From: Asterias rubens
Taxonomy: Eukaryota > Echinodermata > Asteroidea > Forcipulatida > Asteriidae
Length of the DNA stretch: 64,000 nucleotides
Assembly: GCF_902459465.1 (NCBI RefSeq)
Contig: NC_047078.1
Coordinates: forward strand, 2,279,691 to 2,343,690
Direction of reading: 5' to 3'
The notes beneath the pieces are model-generated. The model ran no database searches and was not told where the DNA came from. It was given only the letters and a program-made list of their open reading frames with translations. This document shows positions 54,701 to 64,000 of this stretch, one piece after another; the stretch's first letter is position 1, and each line of letters begins with the position of its first letter. A program made the translations under genes and the position numbers.

Positions 54701-56079
54701 AAAACAAAAAGATCCCATTGGAGAATTCTAACTGAGACAGCCGCGATTCCATGCGACTGGAAGTCGAGAGACAACACGCGCGAGTCAGAGCATGTAGTCT
54801 TCCCTTCCAGTCGCGAAGGTCTCGACAAAATGCTAGCAAGGGACTTTTTGTCTGGATATTGTCTTACCTTAGAGCTCATGACGGCTGCATACCAAGACAC
54901 CACGCAGATATTGAAAAAGATGGACGTCAGCCAGATGCTGTACATTAAATAGGCAGACAAATTACCCTGAATGTTAGAGGCAAACACTAGTTGGTACAAC
55001 ATGAAGCACGCCAGTGGACCCATAGTTAGATATGTGATCAAATTGATGTACATGAAAACACCGTCATTGCCCAACTCGACCGAGTCACAGAGACACTGAT
55101 GCTGCAGGCGAAGTCGCTCAAATCCCGGCGGGAACTTCTTGCTGTCAGCTGCCTTCTCGATCGCGTCACCGAAACGCTCGTCGAAGGAGGTGAACAGCCT
55201 GGACATGATGTTGCACGTCAGGAGGAAATAAAGTAGAGGGAAGATCCAGGCTGCGAAGTCGAAGATGTTGAGGAAGACGCAGAGAAGATGGATGACTGGA
55301 TGAGGGTTGAAGGGAGCGACGAAGATATTAGTTGAGTTCCGGACGGATTCGATCGGTCCGAAAACTCCGACGGTTTGGTTCAAGAAGTGGAACACGATGT
55401 ACGTGATGGCGATGCCGGTGAAGATCTTACATCGCTTCCGCAGCCAGACTAGGTCAAGTTTATTCTCGCTGTCCATCTGGATTTTCCTCTCGAAGTGCAC
55501 GAAGTAATCGCGGAGCATAGTCTTCGTCGAAGTCGCCCAGTGGATTACTGTGGCGTTGAGGGCGCTCTGAAAAAGGACAGTGGCGTAGATGATCTTGAAA
55601 TACAGCCGTTCTGGAGCGAGCTCTGGCCCGATGAAAAAGGCGGGAATAAAACGAATGAAGTTCGTCCATAGGAATATGAGGACGAGGATGGAGTAATTGC
55701 GATAGTTGAAAAATTTTCGGGTTTTTGTTTTCACTTTTGGAGGGTTGATAATCTCAGCATGCCACAGCCCCATGGCCTGTATAAATTTAAGCAGCGGTGA
55801 CATGGCCTCGTAGAATGTCAACTGAATGTCGTCATCGTCGTTGTCGCTTGTCCCTTTGTGTCCATTTTCAAGGTTGACAAAGTCTTGTGTGGAGTCTATT
55901 GGTATGCTCTTCGCTCTCCGTATGACGATGTCTTGGGTTGTATTGACAGATGACCTCCCGTTGGGCGTGGTCATCTCGTTGGGCGTGGTCATCTCGTAGG
56001 CGTTGGAAGGGTAGCTTTCAGATGACATCTTGCTGCTGTCATCGTCCTCTATTAAGGGACGGACACTGTTCTTGGACAT
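51754..56079 (-). CDS. Gustatory-receptor-like (GRL) seven-transmembrane channel
   Basis: Four coding exons on the minus strand: 56079-54868, 54431-54360, 53432-53343 and 51804-51754, all introns phase 0, 474 residues. The ATG at 56079 lies 37 bases inside an exon whose acceptor is at 56117, so a 5' UTR exon is further upstream. The protein has a long polar N-tail (1-127, with a doubled EMTTPN at 29-40). Hydrophobic segments lie at about 128-150, 158-180, 217-240, 262-288, 340-368, 373-397 and 454-474. The C-terminus FTIFDLVTLTKPFILT then IGGLVLTYYAIISEFQ matches the Gr signature (TY, five residues, QF-like end). Insect members are ligand-gated cation channels for taste and smell; non-insect GRLs are known in echinoderms, with unknown ligands. 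The N-tail is intracellular in this family. Repeats fill the last two introns. Confidence 0.85.
51929..52278 (+). mobile_element. Family A MITE copy
   Basis: TTAAAGGCAGTGAACACTAT and AGTGTCCACTGGCTTTAA are inverted ends. It abuts a family C element through a shared TTAA. It is downstream of the GRL stop on the complementary side of intron 3. Confidence 0.75.
52275..52675 (+). mobile_element. Family C palindromic MITE
   Basis: TTAAAGGAACACGTTGCCTT and AAGGCAACGTGTTCCTTTAA are inverted ends. The centre is TGGTTGACTCCATAAAATGG flanked by CGGCCAT/ATGGCCG-type arms. It is in GRL intron 3. Confidence 0.85.
52935..53245. mobile_element. MITE with TATAAGAACTAGAG ends
   Basis: AGAGTTATATATAAGAACTA followed by GAGAGCGCAC is mirrored by GTGCGCCCTC followed by TAGTTCTTATATTTTACTCT. 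The interior is GC-rich with two AAAATGGCCGC blocks. It ends about 100 bases from GRL exon 3. Confidence 0.7.
53551..53938 (+). mobile_element. Family A MITE copy
   Basis: GCCAGTGGACACTATTGGTA at the left and AGTGTCCACAGTGTCTTTAA at the right, with GAGACCTGAGC and ACTTGAGGTCTTG arms. It is in GRL intron 2. Confidence 0.75.
54204..54345. mobile_element. Family D palindromic MITE
   Basis: GGGACGCTAGGTTTCAGCAG and CTGCTGCCACCAAGCGTCCC are inverted ends, with CCATTGTTTACG and GGGAACAATGG inside. It ends 15 bases from GRL exon 2. Confidence 0.8.
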
Positions 56080-56179
56080 GCTGAACTTGTCACTTGTGAT
56101 GGTCAGGTGATACAACCTGTAGAAAAATAAAGTAAAAAAATAACATGTTAAACTTGCACGGGGATCAACAATAATATGT

Positions 56180-56260
56180 TTTTTCGATACACTGATGAGT
56201 GTATAAAGCACTCTGAATGCTCATTACTTTCCCGAGTTCTGTATTAAAAAAATCTCCATA
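56180..56260 (-). repeat. SINE second-family fragment
   Basis: TTCGATACACTGATGAGTGT and ATTACTTTCCCGAGTTCTGT are the family body in reverse. It lies upstream of the GRL coding exon. Confidence 0.5.
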
Positions 56261-56645
56261 AAAAACCCAATGAAACTTATACAAATCGACTCAACCACAA
56301 CGACATGGATAGTTGTATTTACTGTACTGTGGAGGCGGGAGGTCGCAGCGTTCCTTTGGCCGTGGAGAGTAGAGGCGCAATGGTCTCTCCCCGGTTGAGC
56401 ATTTTGCTCTTAGCCAAAGATCGGCATCACTCACCCACTCTTACGGTGTTGTTAGGGTAGTTAATTTCAACCGGTAATTATAACATAGCAACAGGTATGT
56501 GTGTTATCAACCTCCACATGGGCTGCTTTATTACACTTGGGCTGATTCCCCTGAAGACGAGCAGGGTGGCAGGTATACTGTTTGAATTGTCGAGACCACA
56601 CCATCACTCCCACAAAAGAGATTTACTTGTAGTTGTACCCGCAAG

Positions 56646-57008
56646 TTAAAGGAACACGTTGCCTTGGATCGGACGAGTTGGTCTATTAAAAGCGTTTGAA
56701 ACCGTTTGTTATGAAGTAGAATATTAATGATCCACACAAGTATCACTCGAAACTGCACGGTTTTCCTTTTACGTCGCGAACTATCACGGTCGGCCATTTA
56801 TGGGAGTCAACATTTTGACTCCCATATGATGGCCGACCGTGTTAGACGACAGGGTAAAAAGAAAACCACGCAATTTCGAGGCATATTTGTGTAGACCATT
56901 GTATTCTACTTTTACAATATCTTTCTAACCATATACATTCTAAACAAACGGTTACAGAACGATTTTCAAAGACCAACTCGACCGATCCAAGGCAACGTGT
57001 TCCTTTAA
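56646..57008 (+). mobile_element. Family C palindromic MITE
   Basis: TTAAAGGAACACGTTGCCTT and AAGGCAACGTGTTCCTTTAA are inverted ends with TGGGAGTCAACATTTTGACT at the centre. This is a full copy. Confidence 0.85.
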
Positions 57009-57049
57009 ATATTTATTTATAGTTTCTTCCTGTTTTACTGAGTTGTCTA

Positions 57050-57371
57050 CATCACTGTTACCCAAAACCGAATAACATGCATATGGTTGGAAAGATGTTT
57101 TAAAAGTAGAATACAATGATCCACACAAAATTTTTCTCGAAATTGCGTGGTTTCCTTTTACTGTGCGAACTAACACGGTCGGCCAGTCAAAAATTTGACT
57201 CCCATGAGGCCGACCGTGTTAGCCGACGATGTAAAAGGAAAACCGTGCAATTAAAAGGCATGTTTGTTTGGATTATTGTATAATACTTTTACAACATCTT
57301 TCTACCCATGAAACGGGTTAAACGCTTTTTATAGACCAACTCGTCCGACCCAAGGCAACGTGTTCCTTTAA
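57050..57371 (+). mobile_element. Family C MITE, left end lost
   Basis: GTTGGAAAGATGTTTTAAAA and the central AAAATTTGACTCCCAT are present, ending AAGGCAACGTGTTCCTTTAA. It lies about 40 bases after the previous copy in the same orientation. Confidence 0.75.
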
Positions 57372-58004
57372 GCAATGTTCTCAGTTGGGCATGTGTATGC
57401 AATTGGACCGCGGTTACAGACGATGCATTTATGATTAGTGTAGCCACGGCAGACATTGTACAAACATCAATCAATTCAATTAGTGCTTAATTGAATGTAG
57501 CTACTGTTCCGACTGCTGAAGGTTAATTAATTGACTTCCCTAATAGAATACGAGTTCTAATGGCTGTGACGATAATGCAAATGGTTGTGTTAATTATAAA
57601 CATTGCTTTTTTTATCCTCGACACCGATGTTTGGGAACGATGTTTATGAGAGTTGTGGTCTCCGGATAAGGTCCATTAACTCATTATAGTCAGTGTATTT
57701 TTAGGCCAAATAAAACAAAATACCGCATCCACTTTTTTAGATTAATTTTATATAGTTCCTTTTTTTTTCAAAAAAAAAAAAAATTCTGTGGACTTTTCAT
57801 TTAACTTGCTGATCTTTTAAGAACTCAACTATTTTATAAAGTAAGTGGTGACTTTAAACTGAAGCATTTGTGGACTGTTTGAATTAAATGCTTGGCGGCC
57901 ACCTTTAAAAAAAACATAATAAATAAATAGGCACGTATCTTCCTCTTTTTGGAAAAAACCCGGAAGATCACTTGTATTTTTTGTTTTGGCCTTATACCTC
58001 GAAA

Positions 58005-58150
58005 TGGGAGACTTTCTGGGACGATAGAGGGCAGCAGACTTACCGGGTAAATCCATTGTTCTCAGAATTATGCGCATGTTCAGAACTACGTAAACAATGG
58101 AAATTTACCCGGTATGTCTGCTGCCACCTAGCGTTGGAAAGTCTCCTATT
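58005..58150. mobile_element. Family D palindromic MITE
   Basis: GGGACGATAGAGGGCAGCAG and CTGCTGCCACCTAGCGTTGG are inverted ends. CCATTGTTCTCAGAATTATG and GTAAACAATGG lie inside. Confidence 0.75.
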
Positions 58151-60440
58151 GACACTCTTAAAAACAGGTCAAAGTGTACCCAGTTCCATGATCACGTGGG
58201 GGTCGGGAACATTACTGTGTCATCGGAAGTAGCTAATCTCATTTCTGCTTTGTGTTTCTTTTTATCTAATACTGTTGTCCTCTTATAACAAATGACTGCT
58301 GTAAAGAGGTCATTTGGCCAGCTCCAGCGACCTTGTGAACAAACAAGAGCTTGTTTTTCTTGTTTCGCCTGTTTGCTTCGGAAAAACTTCACACAATTTG
58401 CTGGTCTGGTAGGCGCTACTAATAAAAAATGGCAATAATTGTTGAAACGAGTCAGCCGGACTAAAAATTAGAGCTTTATCACGCTGTCACCATCTTGGTC
58501 ATGTCCACTGTTTCCAATAACAGTAATGAATGCTAACATTCATTGCGCTTGGCACCAGACTATTATTTCGTCTAGCCTTATTTTGGTTACAATGAGTTGG
58601 AATGGAGTAATATCAAGACGGCCACACTGTGATAAACGTCTATAGCAACCTGTGTTATGTAACGATCGATCAATGAGATTTCTAGAGACCAAGCTGGCTA
58701 GTCTTGAAAGCAAGGCTACACGGGTGCATGATTTAGCGGGAAAACAAGTAGACCCTTTTAATTGATTTGTGTTACGTCCGTGAAACAACCTCTTTATCGG
58801 GCGTCAACTCCAAATCCCCTCTTCCCCCACCGTGTTATATGTAACCCCCGAAGAGGCGACAGTAAGTACTATTCAACAAAAGAGTGCATTTTCGATCACA
58901 CGCTAAAAAGTCTCTCTTCAAATTTCTATGGGTTGAAAATAATGTTCTTTGTTGGGTTTCGATCTGAGATCGCGGCCGAAGGGGGCATGGTAAAGAGAAA
59001 CCTTTTTTCAGAGTTATGCCACAAACAAAACCCACTCAAGGTCCGGGCTATACAAGCCAAATAATAACGGCCTGAGGGGATACAAATCAATTATGGAAAC
59101 TCTAAATTAGGATAGTTCGACTGAGGAAAACAAATTGGCTCTCCCAAGATTTCACAATGCCGAATTTTACTCTCAGATTAAGTGTACCGCAACAGGGCGT
59201 CACGTGACGTGTTAAGGCGCTGTTGAATAAAAATTAGGTAATGTTGACCTGCAAAATTGATGTAAACTATTTCACAAATTCATGGCAAAACATAGCGTCT
59301 CCGAGTTAGTTTGGTTTATCAACATCAGGGTTTAGGACGGTTCTGTAATAGACCTCTATCATGGTGCAGTCATCTTGATCCCTCCCATCAATATCAATGT
59401 AACGAAACCGACGGTGGAAGAACAAAACAGTCTGGTTCCTATTTACAAAATGGTTATTAGCATTCATTATTGTTGTTCGATACAAGAAACATGACTAAGA
59501 TGGAGACAGCGTGAACTGCGGTTAGAATTTGGCAAACGTGTTAGTCCATTTACTTTCAAAACAAGCGATAAAAAACAGAAGGGGGGAAAGTCTACTTGGG
59601 CAATAAAGACGATACTCATGAATAATTGTAGACAAATATATTAAAATTTGGTTCAACAAATTGGCTTTTCTACGGCTTGGAGTAAAACTAGCTTGGAAGG
59701 TCACGTGATTGTTAGAACCACTTTGTGGTTCTATCACGCGACCTTCTTTTGTTTTGGAAAACTGCTAGAAACGGCTAATTTTGATGATATTTTGGTGGAT
59801 TGTTCTTCTCCGTTCATGGAAGACAACGTGCCCCTTTAACTTAATTCCAAGCTTATTTCTGTATAAGGCACAAGCAGCAAGACAGTAATTATTTTACCAG
59901 TAACATAAGCGGTAAAAAGAAGGGAAACAAGCTAATGTGGGAAATAGTCGATACCTTAATTTGGTAACTTAATGTTCAACCTGATTTCTGTACGAGAAAC
60001 AAACAGCAAGGTAGTCGTTATTTTAACAGTGCATACGTCCATTTGGTGATCTGTCCATTTACATTCAAAATGAGCGGTAACAAAAAACCGAAAAATAATA
60101 TAGTCGATACTTTTTTTTGGCAAACTTAACTTTTAAGACTAGGCTTTACGATCCACAGACAGCAGGAAAGTCATATCTTAACAGTGTATAATAATAAACG
60201 TACACCTACTTTCAAAATGTGAAGGAAGCAAAAAAAGAAGAAGAGAACAAAAAACAGAGAGAGAAGAAAAAAAGCCACACCGGGAGAAAGTCGATACCTT
60301 AATTTGCGCTGAAAGATGCAGGCATCGTTAGTACAGGCTTAACTAAGGATTACTTTAATGGGAGAATCCCAAGGCAAAAAGGTTCAGACACTTTCAGTCT
60401 TTTGAAATCTTTTGAAATAAATTCACCGTGAGGCGAGAGG
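58151..60440. other. Gene-poor intergenic DNA
   Basis: No supported gene. A short open stretch at 58645-58764 (RFLETKLASLESKATRVHDL) follows an AG but has no family match I know. A tight hairpin lies at 59696-59745 (AAGGTCACGTGATTGTTAGA against TCTATCACGCGACCTT). The block ending at 59838 (CAACGTGCCCCTTTAA) looks like a family C right end. Three phrases around GATACCTTAATTTGG (59950, 60107, 60293) suggest a diverged local duplication. Confidence 0.4.
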
Positions 60441-61296
60441 AATCGATCTGTAGCTAATTAACCGAAAGCTTAAAGTGAACAGTTATATGCCAATCAAACT
60501 AGCAAAACCTAATGGGGATATTTATAAGGACTGTAGAGTTTTGAACGCTAGGTGGCAGTAGAATGACATATTTCAACTATTTTGAGTAGTTTTGAGCATC
60601 GGAGGAGTCGATTTGTAGCTAACTAACCGAAGTTTAAAGTGAACAGTCATATTATGCCAATCAAACGTGCAAAACCTCACGAAATATATTTATCTGGAGA
60701 GTTTGGAACGCTAGGTGGCAGTAGAACGACATAACATTTAAACTATTTTGCGTAATTTCTGGCATGGGATCGAGGAGTCAATTTGTAGCTAGTTAACCGA
60801 AAGTTTAAAATGAATAGTTTTATGCCAATCAAATAATGTGCAAAACCGCATGGGAGATATTTATAACAGATGGAGAGTTTGGAACGCTATTGAGGTGGCA
60901 GTAGAATTGCATACATTTTTAACTATTTTGCGTTATTTTGAGCATTAGAGGGGAGTCGATTTGTAGCTAATTAACTGAAATTTTAAAGTGAACAGTTATA
61001 TTATTGTCAAACGAAAATTCAAACCCTCATGGGGAATATTTATGAGGACTGGAGAGTTTGGAATGCTAGGTGGCAGTAGAATGGTTAAATTATTTTGCGT
61101 ATATAGTTTTGAGCATTATAGAGAAGTCGATTTGTAGCTAATTAAGAGAAAGTTTAAATTGAAATTTAACAGGTATATACCAATCAAGCGTACCAACCTC
61201 ATGGGGGATATTTATAAGGACTGGTTCAAGGTGAGACTTTGAAACGCTAGGTGGCAGCAGACAAACACGCAACTTAAATTATTTGCGTTATTTTGA
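60441..61296 (+). repeat. Five-unit satellite, about 165-178 bp per unit
   Basis: Units start at about 60441, 60606, 60776, 60954 and 61125, each with a form of AGTCGATTTGTAGCTAATTA, then AAAGTGAACAGTTAT, CCAATCAAAC, and finally GGAACGCTAGGTGGCAGTAG. The last phrase is the terminus of family D. After the fifth unit a family D right end appears (GCTGCCATCTAGCATTCCAA at 61352). Confidence 0.85.
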
Positions 61297-61441
61297 GCAT
61301 CATTATACGCAAATTCCTAAGAACAAGGTTTTATTTTCTTTACCTAAAAGGTATGCTGCCATCTAGCATTCCAAAACGTCCACATCACTTAGGCCTACTC
61401 TTCAAGAGCGTTACTGAATTCATGTCAAGTCCAATTTTGTA

Positions 61442-61718
61442 ATGAAGGTTTTGGTTTTCAAAAAACTGATTGGTCTTCTCAATCAAAAGAGGAATATTTC
61501 GCAATAATAAATGTCACAGTCAATGCCGTTTTGATTGAATACTGAAAGCCAGAAATGGATAACGGGATCTGGCAATATCCAAAGCATTGTGGCTTTCATA
61601 AACATTTCTGGCTTTCAGTATTCAATAAAAACGGCATTGACTGTGACATTTGTTATTGCGAAATATTCCTCTTTTGAATGATAAAGACCAATCAGTTTGT
61701 GAAAACCAAAACCTTCAT
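61442..61718. repeat. Long hairpin with about 115-bp arms
   Basis: Left arm 61442-61557 and right arm 61603-61718 are near-perfect inverted copies: ATGAAGGTTTTGGTTTTC against GAAAACCAAAACCTTCAT, and ACAGTCAATGCCGTTTTGAT against AAAACGGCATTGACTGT. The loop is 45 bases. No coding capacity. Confidence 0.85.
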
Positions 61719-61949
61719 GTATAAGTAATTCGCTCAAAAAACATTAAACATCAGTAATTAAACAAAGAAACCCTGTACACAAATTTACAGACCCAGTTTT
61801 CTTAGAGTGTGATGTCATCGGATGTTTTTTAGATGATGACACTCGGAAGGGTAACATATTTTGAAGGCAGTTTACACCATTTTAACATTCACGGTGGGAT
61901 CAGATTGAAAAGTTAGTCACAAAATTGAATGTGACACAACATTTCCCTT

Positions 61950-62455
61950 CCTGTAATTGTCAAAGACCAGCCGTCGATTTCACCAAACTCTTCCTAACTA
62001 AGGATTAATCTTAGAACTTACGACGGGTTCAGTTCCGTATCTAAATACGTAGGACGCATTGAACTCATCTTAAGTTAGGACAGGTTGCTCGTCCTAACTC
62101 GAGTTAGGATTAATCCTAGCGTTTCGTGAAATCGGCTGCAGTCTTCTGACTTGGTGTATCTCAACATATGCACAAACTAACAAACCTGTGAAAATTTGAG
62201 CTCATTTGGTAGTCGAAGTTGCGAGGAAATAATGAAGAAAACAACACTCTTGTCACATGAAGTTGTGTGCGTTTAGATGGTTGATTTCGGGACCTACAAT
62301 TCTAAATCTGAGGTCTCGAAATCAAATTCGTGGAAAACTTTTTCTTTCTCGAAAACTATAATGGCACTTCAGAGGGAGCCGTTTCTCACAATGTTTTATA
62401 TCATCAACCTCTCCCCATTACTCGTCACCAAGTAAGGTTTTATGCTAATAATTAT
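61950..62455 (-). mobile_element. Family A MITE with nested insertion
   Basis: Family A phrases CCTGTAATTGTCAAAGACCA and, from 62148, AGTCTTCTGACTTGGTGTAT are separated by about 165 foreign bases. Then TCACATGAAGTTGTGTGC, GAGGTCTCGAAATCAAATTC and CAAGTAAGGTTTTATGCTAA follow. The right terminus is missing. Confidence 0.7.
61983..62147. mobile_element. Palindromic element nested in family A
   Basis: CCGTCGATTTCACCAAAC and GTTTCGTGAAATCGGCTG, then AACTAAGGATTAATCTTAG and GAGTTAGGATTAATCCTAG, are inverted arms. A related partial copy is at 50287-50402. Confidence 0.75.
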
Positions 62456-62459
62456 TTTT

Positions 62460-63040
62460 CTTCGGTCTTAAATTCACAATTTGTAAAGTATTTTGTGACA
62501 AAATAAAATAATACAGAGAATCATTTTCCCCTTAAGAGTTACATAGTAGAATATAACAAATTTGAAAAATTCGGAAAACGCACCATTATGAGACCATCTT
62601 GCGAATTGTGAACAGGTCATTTCTGTTAGTAAGATTATGCAACAGCCAATTCTTAATTTGTTTGTCAACAAAATTCCCTAGTATGGTTTTAAATAAAAAA
62701 ACAAAGATTTAATTTAAGTATTAATTTTGATAAGCCCAAATCTTGCCGTTTAATTTTCTTAAACCCTGCTGTTTTGACGTGTTTAACATAGTTGTAAAAT
62801 ATTATTTATTCTAGCCTTAGTAAGCATTTTGTTTTTATTTTAAAAATAAAACTGATTTCTAACTTTGATTCGTTGATTTTCTTATTGCTCTGTAATTTAC
62901 TTATTAATGTTACTTGATACTGTTTCTACACAGTTTGGGGTGCAGTGAATACTGTGATAAAGTAACCCTGTCTAAATAAAAAAACAAATACAAAATATAT
63001 AAAATAAACTCATTATTTTTCGTGTCCTGACAAATTTTTC
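62460..63040. other. AT-rich stretch without a gene
   Basis: No open frame or splice pattern. TTTTAAAAATAAAACTG near 62840 could be a polyadenylation signal, but no gene feeds it. Confidence 0.35.
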
Positions 63041-63057
63041 ACAAATTTGTACGGTGT

Positions 63058-63795
63058 GAGGACACTTCGTACCTTTGCCACTTCGTACCCTGGAATATCT
63101 AATTTTTAGTTAAATAACATACTATTTCATGCCTACTTTATTTGGATGTCGGACACTTCGTACCTTTGCCACTTCGTACCCTGGACACTTCGTACCTTCG
63201 GGACACTTCGTACCGTACCCAAATTGGTCACTTCGTACCGTGGGCGGGGTACGAAGTGACCATCAGATAAGTCACTTCGTACCGTCAGCCGAGTCACTTC
63301 GTACCTTCAGTAAAATTACAAAAGTATATAACTGAATACCTCATGAATTGTTATTAATGTCTAAAATGTGAAAGTCCTTGTCTGTGTGAAGTTTAAAATA
63401 TCATAATTTAATATTGTAACATTCGTGCGGATCATTACGTCATCCGATGTTTCCGGATATATAGGAAAAGATGGAATACCAGTTTTTAAGTTAAAAGTAT
63501 TTATTTTTAAAACGTGTTTTACTATGATTTTGATTACTATGATTTTTATTATGCGGCCTGACTCCGTGGTTGCCTGCCTTCTGGTTGATGCGATGAAATC
63601 CTGAAGGTACGAAGTGTCTCGTCTGAAGGTTCACCCTGTCTCGTGAGAAGGTACGAAGTGTCTCACGGGAAGGTACGAAGTGTCTCAAGGGAAGGTACGA
63701 AGTGTCCAAGGTACGAAGTGTCCAAAGACACTTCGTACCTTCAAAAGGTACGAAGTGTCCAGGGTACGAAGTGGCAAAGGTACGAAGTGTCCTGA
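63058..63795. mobile_element. Candidate element built of an iterated 11-bp motif (CACTTCGTACC)
   Basis: The motif occurs nine times forward and once reversed at 63060-63310, and eight times reversed and once forward at 63600-63790. The outermost 35 bases, GGACACTTCGTACCTTTGCC then ACTTCGTACCCTGGA, are mirrored exactly at the right end (63757-63791). The roughly 290 bases between the clusters are AT-rich and non-coding. Opposed arrays at two ends look like transposase-binding subterminal repeats of a non-autonomous DNA transposon. Confidence 0.6.
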
Positions 63796-64000
63796 CACCC
63801 TTTATTTCACGAACAAGTGGTGGCAGGTTACGGACCATAACTGTCCAAAATGTATATTTTTAACAAAAATAAGAAGTTTTACTCACTCTTTAGTAACGTC
63901 TACACTGCTTTATCACAGCTTGTTCCAACATTATAAAAAAACTCCGGTAAATCCTGAAGAATCGGGGTGCTCGTCTGAGCCGAACGCCCGGGGAGATAGA
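63796..64000. other. Window end, unassigned
   Basis: No feature recognised. ACTGCTTTATCACAGC near 63907 mirrors CTGTGATAAAGTAACC near 62950, so a larger element enclosing 63058-63795 is possible but weakly supported. Confidence 0.3.

Noticed and set aside
54583-54867. Continuation of the GRL first-exon frame past the donor to 54583
   Set aside because: A canonical GTAAGA donor lies at 54867; beyond it the frame encodes no Gr-like sequence, while the downstream exons restore the Gr C-terminus.
56330-56450. GC-rich block whose minus strand contains TTTGGCTAAGA, as in the 5' part of U2 snRNA
   Set aside because: Only 11 bases match; no U2 branch-site region, Sm site or terminal stem-loops follow.
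58645-58764. Possible terminal exon reading RFLETKLASLESKATRVHDL
   Set aside because: No partner exon, no recognised family, and the upstream AG lacks a pyrimidine tract.
63058-63795. CRISPR-like array
   Set aside because: The repeats are 11 bases, occur in both orientations with uneven 5-30 base linkers, and the genome is eukaryotic.
63129-63838. Open frames rich in HFVPS or LRTF repeats
   Set aside because: They are forced by the iterated CACTTCGTACC motif and have no independent support as proteins.

Overview
The window reads as nuclear DNA of an invertebrate deuterostome, most likely an echinoderm. This is an inference from gene content (NF-kappaB-inhibitor-like gene, CYP2-type P450 pair, gustatory-receptor-like channel, tandem U4 snRNA genes), intron-rich structure, AT-rich introns and a dense load of small inverted-repeat transposons and tRNA-derived SINEs. 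I cannot fix the class or species.

Layout. (1) 1-4537, + strand: last five coding exons of an IkappaB-zeta/delta-like ankyrin gene, followed by about 3 kb of probable 3' UTR. (2) 8341-9509, - strand: a complete two-exon TEN1 (CST telomere complex), with a possible divergent first exon at 9656-9723. (3) 10764-15158: four U4 snRNA genes in a decaying tandem array (units about 1.2-1.6 kb). (4) 18018-21797 and 24010-27554, - strand: two tandem, intact CYP2-clan P450 genes with identical three-exon structure. (5) 30445-47604, + strand: a complete 21-coding-exon HYOU1 (GRP170/ORP150) with a near-consensus ER-stress element upstream at 28683-28701. (6) 51754-56079, - strand: a four-exon gustatory-receptor-like gene with three phase-0 C-terminal introns. 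(7) 56117-64000: no convincing gene; repeats, a 170-bp satellite, a long hairpin, and an element built from about 19 copies of an 11-bp motif in opposed orientations.

Exon boundaries were read from GT/AG sites, and reading phase was checked across every junction. All intact genes close with no internal stop. HYOU1 and the microsomal P450s both concern the endoplasmic reticulum, but nothing suggests a functional cluster; this is ordinary gene neighbourhood broken up by mobile elements.

Repeats. Three families share TTAAAG ends (called A, B and C here), pointing to a TTAA-targeting superfamily such as piggyBac or Kolobok. Family D carries CGCTAGGTGGCAGCAGACTT ends. Family E carries GGGCCCAATTTCATAGAGCT ends. 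At least two SINE families keep tRNA-like heads. Two fold-back elements carry a hammerhead-ribozyme-like core. Family names A-E are mine. Copy boundaries are by eye, good to about 10-20 bases.
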